A stretch of 64,000 nt of DNA from Cannabis sativa (GCF_029168945.1 NC_083602.1:66980600-67044599); one strand, 5' to 3'. Shown: positions 1-11,983, counted from the stretch's first letter. The notes: generated by a model not told the origin, from the sequence alone. Translations and numbers: made by a program.

Positions 1-805
1 AGATGCTGAAGCATTTTCTTTCTAATGGCAATCTATAGAAGCTTCTCGACTTCTAGGCATAGATTTTATTTATCTAAGGAAAAGTCTCAACTATTCCAGA
101 AAAGATAAAGCCATGAAAGAATTTCTTAAATCAATAGTGAGAGGTCTCAGATATGCTTTAGTATGTCTTAGGCCAAACACCTGCTGTTGAGTGGGAGTAA
201 TGAGTAGGTATCAGATTAATCCAGGAGAGGAACATTGGAAGACAATCAAGTAAATCTTAAGATTAAGAAGAGGAACTATATGTTAGTCGATAAGGGTGTG
301 TTTAAAATTCTTAGACTACACCACATCAGATTTCGAGACTTGCCTTTGTGCTAGAAAGTCTGCTGATAAGATGGTGATTACTCTAGGGGTGGAGTAGGGA
401 TTTTGGAGAAGTGTAAAAACCTATCTGAAATCTCTTAGTCTACCAGAGAGAGACTGAATGTTAAAGTTGCAGGAAAGGTACTTATTCAGTCTAAGGAAAG
501 TTCTATACAATTGTGGCACCGTTCTAACTTGTCTTAACTACTAGTGTTAATTTCTTGATTAACCAAAAGTAGTTGCCAAAGGTATAGAATCCAGCATCCC
601 AAAAGAGTAGACATATAGAGAGGAATTTCACAATATCAATAGTTTTGTGATTAAGGAAGAGTAATGGTGGAGGAAAGGATGTGGTTATATCAACCTGTCA
701 GATCCTATTACGAGGAGTTTACTACTACTACACTTGATTTGTATATCAAGGTGTTGAGATTATTTGAAATGCACATCTTGTTTTATATTAGTACAAGTGG
801 GAGTT
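1..805 (+). pseudogene. Ty1/copia reverse transcriptase-RNase H remnant and 3' untranslated part
   Basis: Broken 3' end of a copia polyprotein. Around 190-250 the + strand reads VGVMSRYQINPGEEHWKTIK, the usual copia segment at the RT/RNase H boundary. It is followed by a decayed match to the RNase H part (TSDFETCLCARKSADKMVITLG, roughly 320-390, listed here in pieces with stops between). Several stops and frame changes make it non-coding. The same sequence recurs, diverged, at about 34510-35328 (+) and on the minus strand at 13861-14650 and 21757-22600, so it belongs to the family described below. It ends in a polypurine tract (AAGTGGGAG, 795-803) next to the LTR at 806. The 5' part of the element lies outside the window. 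Confidence 0.75.
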
Positions 806-1127
806 TGTTGGGTTTTATGCCTAAATAAAACTCATTTCAATATAATCAGATTTACTTATTAATAAAGATAAGAAATCATTTAATGTTGCATGGTTCACAT
901 GATTTATTTCATGATTATTTACATAATGTATGAATTCTATTTAAGTCCAGAACATATGAATTTGTTAATGATTATAGTGTTGTCAGCACAGTGGAATATA
1001 ATCTTAATTATATGTTTGAAAGTTTATTCCCTGATTTGTTAGTTCACTGGATTTAGACTGACATGATAATCAGCGATATGTATTCTTACACCTTGGATAA
1101 GTGTTATGTCCTTTCCAGGACATTGGC
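806..1127 (+). repeat. copia-family LTR, first part (interrupted)
   Basis: Begins TGTTGGGTTTTATGCC directly after the polypurine tract, as the LTRs at 35329, 48895 and 55713 do. Only the first 322 bp are present. At 1128 the sequence changes to the end of a gypsy LTR. The matching last part of the same LTR is at 9760-9958, so the gypsy element interrupted this LTR, and about 1.3 kb of LTR middle is missing compared with full copies. Confidence 0.85.
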
Positions 1128-3158
1128 TGTAACGCCCTAATGCTAAGACACGCTACCGTGCTTTTTCAATTACAGTGCAATCTTTGCTAATCAAAGAATT
1201 TTCTTGAAAAATGTGTCAAATAAAACTTTCATATTAAATATTAAACTTTATAATATAGTAACATATTTACAAATGCCGGGATCCCGTTTTCAAAATTTGT
1301 AAAATTAACATTCCAAAATATACATTTATTACAGGTCGCACAGCCACTATCAAAATACAACTCCCAGATGTCCCGAGACCGAACACTCCAGGTCGCGCTG
1401 CTTTGACATGTACATTCCCATCTGAGCTCAGGTTCACTCCTATTCAGCCTTCGCCTTTCCTTTACCTACACATGGAAGCAGAACTATGAGTCGACAGACT
1501 CAGTAAGAAATGCATATAACATATCATATAATTCCGACCTGTAATTAGGCGCCCATACACCTAATTACAGAGCTTAACAGCTGAGTATGAACGTTTAATA
1601 CTAGGGTACAACCACTATACCACATACACAACGTACCTCACTATACGAGTGTTGGTAGGGTTTACTCCGTACCCTGAGTACCATTGAGTGATATACCGCA
1701 CACCTTAGCACTTTCCCGTACCCGTGTTGGTATCACTGTATCGTACTCACAATAACAACACTCACTATACCAATGCACTCCGTATCATATCCATACAAGT
1801 GTTGGTAGTGCAAATCACAATTTAAGGATGCATATACAAACGCATATACATACATTCAGATAATCACATCACATATTAAATTCAGTTCTTACCTATTTTT
1901 CGAATTCAAGTGTGTTGGCCGACCTGAACGGAAATCTCGTGCTAGATGGATGCCCTAATCACATTTTGAAACCGGGTAAGTTACATGATTAAAAACCTGA
2001 TCCCCGGAAACCTAAAACCAAAACCCTTGGTTCTGCTATATTCCCAATGGGTTATTCTAACTCTGAAAATGGGGAAACACCCAACCGAGGCATCGAAAAG
2101 GCAAAAATTGAGAAAATGAAAGGCTCGGAGAACCCTTCCAAAACCGGCTAGCCGGTTTGCACCAGGTTTTCCAAAGCTCTTCATTTGTTGCTCAATTCTC
2201 CACCAATTGCCATGAGACCTTCCACAGCTCCTAAACAATGCATAAACAATATAATCCAGCCAGTAATTCACAGAACAAACCACCAAAACCCAAGTTGCCA
2301 TTAAAGCTCAAAGCTTTCAACTCAAAGCTCAAAGTTGCATAAAACTTAAACCATTCATCAAAACCTGCTACAAGGGTCAAAAACTAGCTCAAATAAACCC
2401 TAAAATTCGAACCCTAAACCTAACTAAACCTAAGAGCCCCTATTACTCAAAAACACAAGCTCAAACCAAAGAAAAAGCTTTAAATCACATCTTCAAGAGT
2501 TCTAGGGCTTTACCTTTTGTTGAATCCTCCTTGAATTCTAGCTAAATCCCAGAAAAAAGGAAGGGAAAAACCAATCCTTGCCCTTGCTTTGCCCCAGCCG
2601 AAAGAGAGAGAGAGAGAGAGTTCAAGAAATAACTCTAATTTCCAATTTTCTTCTTTTCTTGATTTTTCTTCAAATGAGAAAAAGGATTTAATTAATCCTT
2701 TGCTGAAAGTTAACTTGCTAGGTGTCACATACTCAAGGCAGCCACCTATCACTCAATCAAACCAAAAGACAAAATTACCCTTTAACCCAATACTAAGGTT
2801 TTTCTAAAGCTAGGGGTAAAATGGTCAAATCCCATAACCCCGCTCAATCCCAATAATTTATTTTCTCTAAAATATTTCCCACTAAGAAATAAGGTTCTAA
2901 ACTTACCCATGTGATCAATCTAGCCATCCATCGCATTTTCCGTTGTTGCCGAGCAAAAATTACAAAAATTACATATTTCACATATAAGCTAAATAATACC
3001 CCTATTTAATAAAATCTCCGGAATTGAGAAATTATAACTCTAATATTTATTTCTAAATATTGGGGTCCACAATTAAATAAATTCATAAATAATAATAAAA
3101 TAATAAAAATTAGTGCTAATTGCCTTTACTAATCTAAATTACTAAAACGGTCATTACA
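1128..3158 (-). repeat. gypsy 3' LTR, complete (2031 bp)
   Basis: Delimited by TGTAACGCCC on the left and GGTCATTACA on the right (plus strand), which are inverted TG/CA ends. It matches 8058-9759 closely, with scattered point changes. It contains an (AG)n microsatellite at 2603-2620, a 14-bp perfect palindrome ACCGGCTAGCCGGT near 2142, and three spaced copies of GTGTTGGTA between about 1650 and 1810. The minus-strand reading frame at 1981-2301 is not a gene: it lies wholly in the LTR. Confidence 0.92.
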
Positions 3159-3159
3159 A

Positions 3160-3169
3160 TTATCCCCCC
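3160..3169 (-). other. gypsy polypurine tract
   Basis: On the minus strand GGGGGGATAA lies directly before the 3' LTR start. This is the expected primer for plus-strand DNA synthesis. The pol stop codon TAA (3160-3162) sits inside it, so coding sequence runs right up to the LTR. Confidence 0.85.
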
Positions 3170-6100
3170 GTTAATAGGATTTCGTCCTCGAAATCTAACC
3201 TGAATAGCTCTGGATGTTGAGTCCTCATATCCAACTCCAATTCCCAGGTGGCTTCTTCCACCTTACTGTTCCTCCAGAGCACCTTAACCAGTGTAATAGT
3301 CTTGTTCCGCAGAACTTTTTCCTTTCTATCCGAAATCTGTATAGGTTGCTCTTCATAGGATAAGTCTGGTTGCAGTTCAAGGGCTTCATAACTCAAGACA
3401 TGAGTCGGGTCTGACACGTATTTCCTCAACATAGAGATGTGAAATACGTCATGAACAACCGATAACGCTGGTGGTAAGGCTAGCCGATATGCTACCTGCC
3501 CGACCTTCTCGAGTATCTGAAATGGCCCAATGAACCTAGGGCTTAACTTACCCTTCTTCCCGAAGCGCCTAATACCCTTCACTGGTGAAACCCGCAGGAA
3601 AACATGTTCCCCTGCCTGAAATGTAACATCTCTACGCTTCGGATCAGCATAACTTTTCTGCCTGCTTTGAGCAGCAAGCATTTGAGCCTTGATCTTATCG
3701 ATCGCCTCATTGGTCCTCTGCACTAACTCTGGACCTAAGGACTTCCTTTCTCCCGTTTTGTCCCAATGAATAGGAGAACGACATTTACTACCATATAACA
3801 TGTCATGGGGAGCCAACCCTATTGTACTCTGGTAGCTATTGTTGTAGGAGAATTCAATTAAAGGCAAATACTTACTCAATGAACCCTCAAAGTCCATGAC
3901 ACAGGCTCGCAGTAAATCTTCCAATATCTGGATTGTTCTTTCTAACTGACCATCAGTCTGAGGGTGAAAGGCTGTGCTAAACTTTAACTTGGTACCCATA
4001 GCCTTCTGAAGACTCACCCAAAATTTTGATGTAAACTTTGGATCCCTATCTGACACAATAGATTTAGGGGCTCCATGGAGACGAACTATCTCCTTCACAT
4101 ACAATTCAGCATACTGATCCACTGAATATGTAACTTTCACTGGCAGAAAGTGAGCTGATTTTGTGAATCTGTCCACTATGACCCACACTGAATCATACAT
4201 TCTTGTAGTTCTAGGCAAGCCAGTTACGAAATCCATTGCAATGTCCTCCCACTTCCATTCTGGGAGGACTAAAGGTTGCAGTAACCCTGCCGGCCTCTGA
4301 TGTTCAGCCTTGATTTGCTGACAGGTTAAACACTTAGACACGTAGTCCACCACATCTATTTTCATCCCATACCACCAGAAGTAGGGTTTCAAATCCTGGT
4401 ACATTTTGGTGGTCCCTGGATGCAATGAATAAGGTGTGGTGTAAGCTTCATCAAGTATGTCTTTCTTAAGCTCATCAACACTAGGAACACAAACTCGAGC
4501 TTTGTATAACAACATTCCAGTGTTTGAGACTGAAAAGTTTGTAGGCCGACCAACCATTACTTCATCTCGAACTTTAACTAGCTCAGGATCTTCTAGTTGT
4601 GCCTTTATGATTCTCTCTAACAGATCAGACTGGAGTGTCAAATTGTGCAATTTCCCAACTACGAACTCAATCCCTGCACTAACCATTTCTGTGGCTAGTT
4701 GAGGGGCTATCAAAACCGTGGTACAGACCTGCCCGGGACCTTTTCTGCTTAAAGCATCGGCCACAACATTGGCTTTTCCGGGGTGATATAGAATTTCACA
4801 ATCGTAGTCCTTAACCAACTCCAACCCCCTTCTCTGCCTCATATTCAAATCTTTCTGGGTGAAAAAGTATTTGAGACTCTTATGATAAGTATAAATCTCG
4901 CATTTCTCACTGTAAAGATAATGTCGCCAGATCTTTAGAGCAAAAACCACAGCAGCAAGCTCTAAATCATGAGTTGGATAACGCTGCTCATAATCTTTCA
5001 GTTGACGAGAAGCATAGGCTATGACTCTGTCAGCTTGCATCAGAACACATCCCAGACCCTGTCTGGATGCATCACAGTAAACCACAAATTTCTCTTGATC
5101 TGATGGCAAAGCTAACACCAGAGATGTTATCAAACGTTGCTTTAACTCCTGGAAACTTATTTCACACTTATCTGACCACACAAATTTCTTATTTTTCTTG
5201 GTCAATTCGGTTAGGGGCATAGAAATTTTAGAAAATCCTTCGACGAAATGCCGATAATACCCTGCTAAACCGAGAAAACTTCGAACCTCCGTCACAGACT
5301 TTGGCCTTGGCCAATTCTTCACGGATTCCACCTTGTTTGGATCAACCATAATCCCATTCTTCCCAACAATATGACCCAGAAAGGACACCTCAGACAACCA
5401 GAATTCGCACTTTTTAAACTTTGCATACAACTTGTGATCCCTAAGTCGCTGCAATACCATTCGAAGATGATGCTCGTGCTCCTCTTCTGAGTGAGAGTAT
5501 ACAAGAATGTCATCGATAAACACTATAACGCAGTTATCGAGGAAATCCTTGAATACCCTATTCATAAGATCCATAAAGGCCGCAGGAGCATTGGTCAATC
5601 CAAATGACATTACCAGAAACTCATAGTGCCCATATCTGGTTCTAAAAGCAGTCTTCGGTATATCCTCTTCTTGAATTCTGAGTTGATGATAACCAGATCG
5701 TAAATCAATCTTCGAAAACACTTTCTTTCCCTGAAGCTGATCGAACAAATCATCGATTCTGGGCAACAGGTACTTGTTCTTAATCGTCAACTTGTTTAGT
5801 TCCCGGTAATCAATACACATTCTGAGGGAACCATCTTTCTTTTTCACAAAGAGAACCGGAGCTCCCCAGGGCGATACACTGGGTCGGATAAACCCAATGT
5901 CAAGCATCCCCTGAAGCTACCACTTAAGCTCCTTGAGTTCTGCTGGAGCCATCCTATATGGAGCTTTAGAAACAGGTTCGACTCCAGGTGCCAGATAAAT
6001 TACAAAATCAATCTCTCGCTGTGGCGGTAATCCCGGCAACTCCTCGGGAAACACGTCAAGAAAATCTTTCACCACCCTGACTACCTCAGGCCCAAATGTT

Positions 6101-6232
6101 TCAGGTCTGCTGGAGTCAATTACCACTGCTAGAAATCCTACACAGCCACTGCATAGTAAATCCCTAGCCCTTAGTACAGAAATAACCGGGATCCGAGACC
6201 CCTGGACTGATCCAACATAAACAAATGAATCT
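3160..6232 (-). pseudogene. gypsy pol: RT, RNase H, integrase, chromodomain-like tail
   Basis: Enzymes for reverse transcription and integration of the gypsy element. The main open part is 915 codons (3160-5907). RT has the active-site motif FIDDILVY at about residue 130. RNase H begins at VVYCDAS (about 276) with the second acidic residue in DLELAA (about 316). The integrase zinc region follows (about 485-535), then the catalytic core with Asp in AMDF, Asp in SDRDPKF and Glu in QLERTIQ. The end, [16 protein letters not shown], is the chromodomain-like tail typical of Tekay/Del. Inactivating changes: a TAG stop at 5917-5919 just before RT; the third RNase H acidic residue is Tyr ([10 protein letters not shown], usually Asp before His); and the first zinc-binding His of integrase appears to be Tyr ([13 protein letters not shown]). 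The upstream segment 5917-6232 stays in this frame but is cut off from gag by a frame change near 6247. Confidence 0.92.
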
Positions 6233-7783
6233 TCACCTTCTAGCTGAAAAAATCACCATTTTCCGCTTACAATCTATACTGGTCGAATACTTGGACAGAA
6301 AATCCATTCCCAGTATAATATCAAACTCAGTTAATTTCAATTCTATGAGGTCAGCGCTCAACTCCCTATCTTCGATCCTAACCGGCATAGACCTAATGCG
6401 CCTATTAGAGATAACCAATTCCCCGTTAGGCATTAGGGTTCCAAACCCTCTTTCTAAAATATCACAAGGCCTACCCAAAAGATCAATTACTCTTGTAGCT
6501 ACATATGAGCGTGTAGCTCCTGAATCAAATAAAACTGTAAACAAGGAGTTGTTGACAGGAAGCTGACCTGTCACCACAGAAGGACTGGCTGCAGCATCAG
6601 CTTGGGTGATAGCGAACACTCGAGCAGGAACCTGTTTCACCTCAGCTTTCGGCTCCTCTTTCTTTGCCTGAGGGCAATCTTTCTTGAAATGCCCCACCAT
6701 GCCACACAGGAAGCATGTCTTCCGGTTACACTCTCCCGGATGATGTTTCTTGCACCGTGGACACTCAAGGTAAGAGTAACCCTGGCGTCCACCTCTGCCT
6801 TGGTTCCCACGGAACCGCTTACTTTGCTCTGAGCCACTAGATGATGGAATCACTTTCCTTTTCTGCTCAGTGGTTGAGTCACCACCATCCCTACCATAAA
6901 CAAGTGTAGGAACAGTGGGGGTTCCACCAACACTCTGAGTCACTCGGGGCTCCTGAAGAAATTTCACCGCACCCTTGGCTCTTAAAGCCTTTTCAACCAT
7001 CTCTTCATATGTAGTTGCCTTCGTGGTAGTAATCACCAAATCGTGCCTAATCTTCGCACTCAAACCAGACAAATATTTCTCTTTCTTACTGAAATCAGTT
7101 GGCACGATTCCCGCTCCGAGCTTGGCCAGACTGTCAAACTTTGTTGTATACTCGGTAATAGACATTCCCTCGGTTTGAACCAACTCAGTGAATTCTTTCG
7201 GCTCTGCACTGCTGACAGCTTCATTGTAGTACTTGGAGTTAAACAACTCCTTGAATTCTTCCCGGGTCATCACTGTGACGTCCCGAGTGAGGGTTATCAA
7301 CAGCGTCTTCCTGAAACTAGAAAGTGGCACATGTCACCCGATCATTACCAACCACTCCCATAAAATTGAGGATACGCTCGATCACTGTGAGCCACTGCTC
7401 AGCCTTCATTACATCAGGACCTCCCAGAAATACTGGAGGTGCATGCTTCCGAAATCTTTCATACAACGGTTCCATGCGGTTGCCAACAACAGGTTATTCT
7501 ACTGGCACCGCCGGAACTGCCACGGCCTGAGCAACTTGAGGAGGCACGGCAGGAGGACCCTGCTGCCTCAATCTCTGAATCTCTTCATCTTGTTGGCGGA
7601 TCCGATCTTGCATCTCCGCAAATCTTTGCTCCCAGTCCGGAGGGGCTTGTGGTGGATTTACAGGGCGACCACCCTGAGCTCTGCCACGGCCACGCCGTGA
7701 CCACGAGGATTTTGGGGATTCCTCTGACCGCCTCCGGTCTCAACCATACCACCCTGACTTCTTGTATTTCCCGGGGCGTCCAT
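6233..7783 (-). pseudogene. gypsy gag-protease, broken
   Basis: Capsid, nucleocapsid and aspartic protease of the same element. The likely start is the ATG at 7783, where the protein begins MDAPGNTRSQGG. The capsid region includes FRKHAPPVFLGG and EEFKELFNSKYYNEA. The nucleocapsid zinc knuckle is CFLCGMVGHFKKDC (C-X2-C-X4-H-X4-C). The protease motif is LFDSGATRSYV. Breaks seen: a frame change near 7690 in a Gly/Arg-rich stretch, a stop at 7494-7496, a frame change near 7328 with part of the capsid missing, and one extra T in a run of T near 6247-6252 (A on the plus strand), which ends the frame at 6233 and uncouples protease from RT. In this clade gag and pol are usually one long frame. Confidence 0.9.
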
Positions 7784-8040
7784 TTAATAGGACTTAGCCT
7801 GCGAATCCATAAGCCAGGCAGGTTAGACAGCGATCAAAACTTACCACCGCTCTTAGTGACTTAAAGGCAACACATTTTTTTTAAAAAATAATTAATTAAA
7901 ATCTAATATGCTTCCTAACAAGCTTTCACATTCACATTTATTTAAAGTACTAAACAAGTACAGGCTTACTAAACCGTGAACTGAGCTTTCTCTGATGAAG
8001 ATTGTACATGTCTTAGCAAGCTTCGGTAGACAAACCTGGC
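7784..8040 (-). other. gypsy 5' leader
   Basis: Sequence between the primer site and the gag start. It has no reading frame of note. It would hold the 5' untranslated leader and any packaging signal of the gypsy RNA. Confidence 0.6.
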
Positions 8041-8053
8041 GGCTCTGATACCA
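8041..8053 (-). other. gypsy primer binding site, iMet-tRNA type
   Basis: The minus strand reads TGGTATCAGAGCC, complementary to the 3' end of plant initiator tRNA-Met, four bases downstream of the 5' LTR. This fixes element orientation and the LTR edge at 8058. The outermost LTR dinucleotide here is mutated (TA instead of TG on the plus strand). Confidence 0.92.
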
Positions 8054-8057
8054 AAAT

Positions 8058-9759
8058 TATAACGCCCTAATGCTAAGGCACGCTACAGTGCTTTTTCAAT
8101 TACAGTGCAATCTTTGCTAATCAAAGAATTTTCTTGAAAAACGTGTCAAATTATAACTTTCATATTAAATATTAAACTTTATAATATAGTAACATATTTA
8201 CAAATGCCGGGATCCCATTTTCAAACTTTGTAAAATTAACATTCCAAAATATACATTTATTACATGTCGCACACCGACTATCAAAATACAATTCCCAGAT
8301 GTCCCGAGACCGAACACTCCAAGTCGCGCTGCTTTGACATGTACAATCCCATCTGAGCTCAGGTTCACTCCTGTTCAGCCTTCGCCTTTCCTTTACCTAC
8401 ACATGGAAGCAGAACTGTGAGTCGACAGACTCAGTAAGAAATGCATATAACATATCATATAATTTTCGACCTGTAATTAGGCCCCCATACACCTAATTAC
8501 AGAGTTTAACAGCTCAGTATGAACGTTCAATACTAGGGTACAACCACTATACCACATACACAACGTACCTCATTGTACGAGTGTTGGTAGGGTTTACTCC
8601 GTACCCGGAGTACCACTGAGTGATATACCGCACACCTTAGCACTTTCCCATACCCGTGTTGGTATCACTGTATCGTACTCACAATAACAACACTCACTAT
8701 ACCAATGCACTCCGTATCATATCCATACAAGTGTTGGTAGTGCAAATCACAATTTAAGCATGCATATACAAACACATATACATACATTCAGATAATCACA
8801 TCACATATTATATTCAGTTCTTACCTGTTTTCCAAATTCATGTGTGCTGGCTGACCTGAACGGAAATCTCGTGCTAGATGGATGCCCTAATCACATTTTG
8901 AAACTGGGTAAGTTACATGATTAAAAACCTAATCCCGGGAAACCCAAAACCAAAACCCTAGGTTCTGCTATATTCCCAATGGGTTATTCTAACTCTGGAA
9001 ATGGGGAAACACCCAACCGAGGCATCGAAAAGGCAAAAATTGAGAAAATGAAAGGCCCGGGGAACCCTGCCAAAACCGGCTAGTCGGTTTTTTTGGCACT
9101 GCAAACAGGCTAGTCGGTTTGCACTAGGTTTCCCAAAGCTCTTCATTTGTTGCTCAATTCTCGACCAATTGCCAGGAAACCTTCCAGAGCACCTAAAAAA
9201 TGCATAAACAATATAATCCATCCAGTAATTCACAGAACAAACCACCAAAACCCAAGTTGCCATTAAAGCTCAAAGCTTTGAACTCAAAGCTCAAAGTTGC
9301 ATAAAACTTAAACCATTCATCAAAACCTGCTACGAGGGACTAAAACCAGCTCAAATAAACCCTAAAATTCGAACCCTAAACCTAACTAAACCTAACAGCC
9401 CCTATTACTCAAAAACACAAGCTAAAACCAAAGAAAAAGCTTAAAATCACATCTTCAAGAGTTCTAGGGCTTTACCTTTTGTTGAATCCTCCTTGAATTC
9501 TAGCTAAATCCCAGAAAAAAGGAAGGGAAAAACCAATCCTTGCCCTTGCTTTGCCCCAGCCGAAAGAAAGAGAGAGAGAGTTCAAGAAATAACTCTAATT
9601 TCTAATTTTCTTCTTTCTTGATTTTTCTTCAAATGAGAAATAGGATTTAATTAATCCTTTGCTGAAAGTTAACTTGCTAGGTGTCACGTACTCAAGAAAG
9701 CCACCTACCACTCAACCAAACCAAAAGACAAAATTGCCCTTTAGCCCAATACTAAGGTT
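8058..9759 (-). repeat. gypsy 5' LTR, truncated (1702 bp)
   Basis: Aligns with 1128 to about 2809 and then stops at AGGTT (9755-9759), where a copia LTR begins. It carries a local insertion absent from the other LTR: GGCTAGTCGGTTT occurs twice (9078-9090 and 9108-9120) around about 17 bp. The AG repeat near 9569 is shorter than in the 3' LTR. The missing part is the outer end of the LTR, so the 5' boundary and target duplication are lost. Confidence 0.9.
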
Positions 9760-9958
9760 CAGATCTTGGTGATGCTCTGCTATAGAAAGGAATCAAAGGC
9801 TAGAGATCTGAACGGAAGGAGTCATTATATTCTGCTGCACCCAATGTAAGGTTTCCTTACACTCTTATGTGTTTATTTCATTGCTTTAGAATTCATATTA
9901 GGATGTTAATGAAACATACTTGTTAGTAAATCTAGATCCTGGTAAAATATATCCAACA
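9760..9958 (+). repeat. copia-family LTR, last part (interrupted)
   Basis: Matches the last 200 bp of full LTRs such as 35329-37247: a CAGATCTTGG region, GAACGGAAGGAGTCATTATA, GCACCCAATGTAAGG, and the end CCTGGTAAAATATATCCAACA. Together with 806-1127 it forms the 3' LTR of the element whose internal end is at 1-805. No tRNA primer site follows, consistent with a 3' LTR. Confidence 0.85.
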
Positions 9959-10980
9959 CTTATCGCGTCCAAGGTTAGGTTTATTGGGGCCTATGTTGGT
10001 GGCATCCTGAAGTCTTATGACATTAAGCAGCGGAATGGGTGCATTATAAGGTCTGTGGCACCTGGGGAATTCAGTTATTTTCCCCCAAAAAGAGTAATAT
10101 GCGAGAAGTGTAGTGGACCCAACACGAGTAACTCCTCGGGTGTTGGAGCTTAGAGCCTCGAACATATCCAGGCTGGAGCGGTCCTTCCCCTTAAGGATTA
10201 CTTTAAGGAATACTGCAACTACCTCGGGGTTTCCCCATTCCAGATGAACCCTATCTCATATAGGATCCTTGCGAGCGTCAAGGTTCTATACCATATCCTA
10301 GGCTAGGAGTGCCCCACTCCTTTGGAGATAGCCTGCTTTTACTCTGTCAAAGAAGTTCTCACAAGGAAGAATGTTGCGAGAGGCTTCTATTATCTTGGGG
10401 CTTATACTGGCGACCGCAAGCTCATAATTAGACTGCCTAACTAGACAAATTTTAAAGAAAACATCTTTTGGACGACGGGCTTATCTCCAATAAACACAAC
10501 TGCCTTTCGAATGATACATAAGTTTCTTTCTTCGTGAAACCAACAATATTAACTTGTAGTTTTTAAAGTTGCTTACTGAACTTTTAATTTTTTGCACTGG
10601 TTCCTCGGAGACCAGTCCCTACCCCACAGATAGCAGAGCATCACAAGACCTTGCTGAGTCTGCCATACGGGTTACGAGCTTCAGATTTCTTGCTAAACGA
10701 GCACAACCTAAAGAACGTTGGCCTCCTTGGCTCTGAAGAATATACTTGCGATTATAAAATACCCAGTTATACTTCATGGCAAAAGGTCCCCATCCTAAAA
10801 GAAGAAGAAAGTGATGACTTCGTGGCTCACACAAAATATCTCAAGAGAGTCCCTCCTTGGGTAGATAAAAGATCCCGAGTTAATCAATGTGGGTGTCAAA
10901 GTAATACCCAATCTCATAAGGAGTGGGCTGAGGCCAGCCTAACTCCTTGTACAGAAAAAACATCGCCAAAAGGTACTTGA
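9959..10980 (+). pseudogene. transposon-associated protein fragment, Transposase_28-like (putative gypsy-type)
   Basis: Two open stretches suggest a decayed gene. The first includes KDYFKEYCNYLGVSPFQMNP and LEIACFYSVKEVLTRKN (about 10170-10370). This resembles the plant 'putative gypsy-type transposon' domain with its pattern of aromatic/hydrophobic residues, QL/QM-x-P and an FY-containing stretch. The second (10619-10980) includes RRPVPTPQIAEHH and SWQKVPILKEEE, a typical linker after that domain. Stops at several points and a non-coding stretch around 10510-10600, perhaps a former intron, separate them. The family match is from memory of the pattern and is uncertain; the role of such proteins is not known. 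It starts just after a copia LTR, so it is older host sequence. Confidence 0.4.
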
Positions 10981-10996
10981 TACCTTTCGGGGTGAA

Positions 10997-11500
10997 TTAT
11001 ATTGGACACATTTTGAAATAAGCAGCAACATCTTGGAAGTACACATGAAAAGGCAGTACATCTCCTTGCTTGATGTGGTACTCTGACCACGCCATCCAGT
11101 TGAGAGCTAACTTATGCGCTAGTTGATCTGATGGGGGTATCTTACAATGGATACTGCCCACTAGCCTAATAGCCTCTATTATCTCAAAACTGTCCTTCGA
11201 GAGAAATGATACATGGGAAATCCACATGTCTCCTTATGAACCCGCATTGAGAATCTGAAGCTCTGAGGATAATTCGAGACATGATCCAAGCTAAGTACCG
11301 TAGGCTCAATGAGCTTATTCAGTGGATTACTATCACTATCATAGTGACCTAGAGGGCAATTGGATAGGACGTGTGTCTCTTCCTCCTAACTGGTAGAACT
11401 TCCTCACAACTAAATCCAGCTTTGAGACTCTCATTCTCATGGTTAGTTTTGGAGCTAATGTCAATAGGAGGCTGGGTAACCCCTTCTGCCATCTTAATTT
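10997..11500 (-). pseudogene. unrecognised plant transposon-type protein fragments
   Basis: Minus-strand reading frames in pieces. A 76-residue part (10997-11227) starts MWISHVSFLSKDSFEIIEAI and includes LALNWMAWSEYHIKQGD and YFQDVAAYF. A likely N-terminal piece, MAEGVTQPPIDISS, lies near 11490 in another frame. The pattern resembles repeat proteins often annotated near Transposase_28 domains, but I do not recognise the family with confidence. It converges with the + strand fragment to its left. Frame breaks show it is not a working gene. Confidence 0.3.
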
Positions 11501-11983
11501 GACCCTACGCAGCCAATCTAACCGCATGATGGTCGCACAGGGTTACTCTACCACCACTCTATTTTGTATCAGCCATAACTACAAGGTAAACAAGATACCT
11601 ATGCAGTTGTCATCTCCCCTATTCTACACTCGGCACTACTTACATGGAAGAAATAAGGTGAGGTGAGTAACCTGACAAAGCTACAAACACATTCAAGTCA
11701 ACAGTACCCAAGGGTACCTTCTTGGTAAAACAAAATGTACAAGATTGATCAATGGCCAAGTACCGTCTTAAGTACACTTACTAAGAAATTTAGTAAGTCT
11801 TAAGATGTATAATTGACAATAATAGACACACTACAGAGCCTTATATTGAGTTTCCAAGAGAAACCAAGTATAAGGCCACAATTGTATATGCCTCCAAGGC
11901 CATCATGAGGCCCTACCTGAGGTCAAAAGAAAGAGAAAAATTTGGCTGCCCACTTGGTGCCTTGGCCTTGGCCAGCTAGGGTT
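11501..11983. other. unassigned sequence with a small hairpin
   Basis: No gene is recognised. An inverted repeat CTTACTAA / TTAGTAAG with a 5-base loop lies at 11777-11797. The stretch ends in GGCCTTGGCCAGC, like the GGCCGGCC-rich sequence that resumes at 41218. The two were joined before element H inserted. Confidence 0.4.

Larger units (their letters stand above)
1128..9759 (-). mobile_element. Ty3/gypsy Tekay/Del-like chromovirus, minus strand, 5' LTR truncated
   Basis: Both LTRs, primer site, gag-protease, RT-RNase H-integrase with chromodomain-like tail, and polypurine tract are present in the right order on the minus strand. LTR ends are TGTAATGACC and GGGCGTTACA read on the minus strand. 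The 3' LTR (1128-3158) is complete; the 5' LTR stops at 9759 and lacks about 350 bp. Coding parts are long but carry at least two in-frame stops and three frame changes. The element looks fairly recent but dead. No target duplication can be checked because the right end is missing. Confidence 0.93.

Noticed and set aside
1981..2301. 106-codon minus-strand frame, also seen at 8958-9263
   Set aside because: It lies wholly in the gypsy LTRs. Being in both LTRs reflects their common origin, not selection, and no protein family is recognised.
10619..10834. 71-codon minus-strand frame
   Set aside because: It is a shadow of the + strand Transposase_28-like fragment, with no family match.
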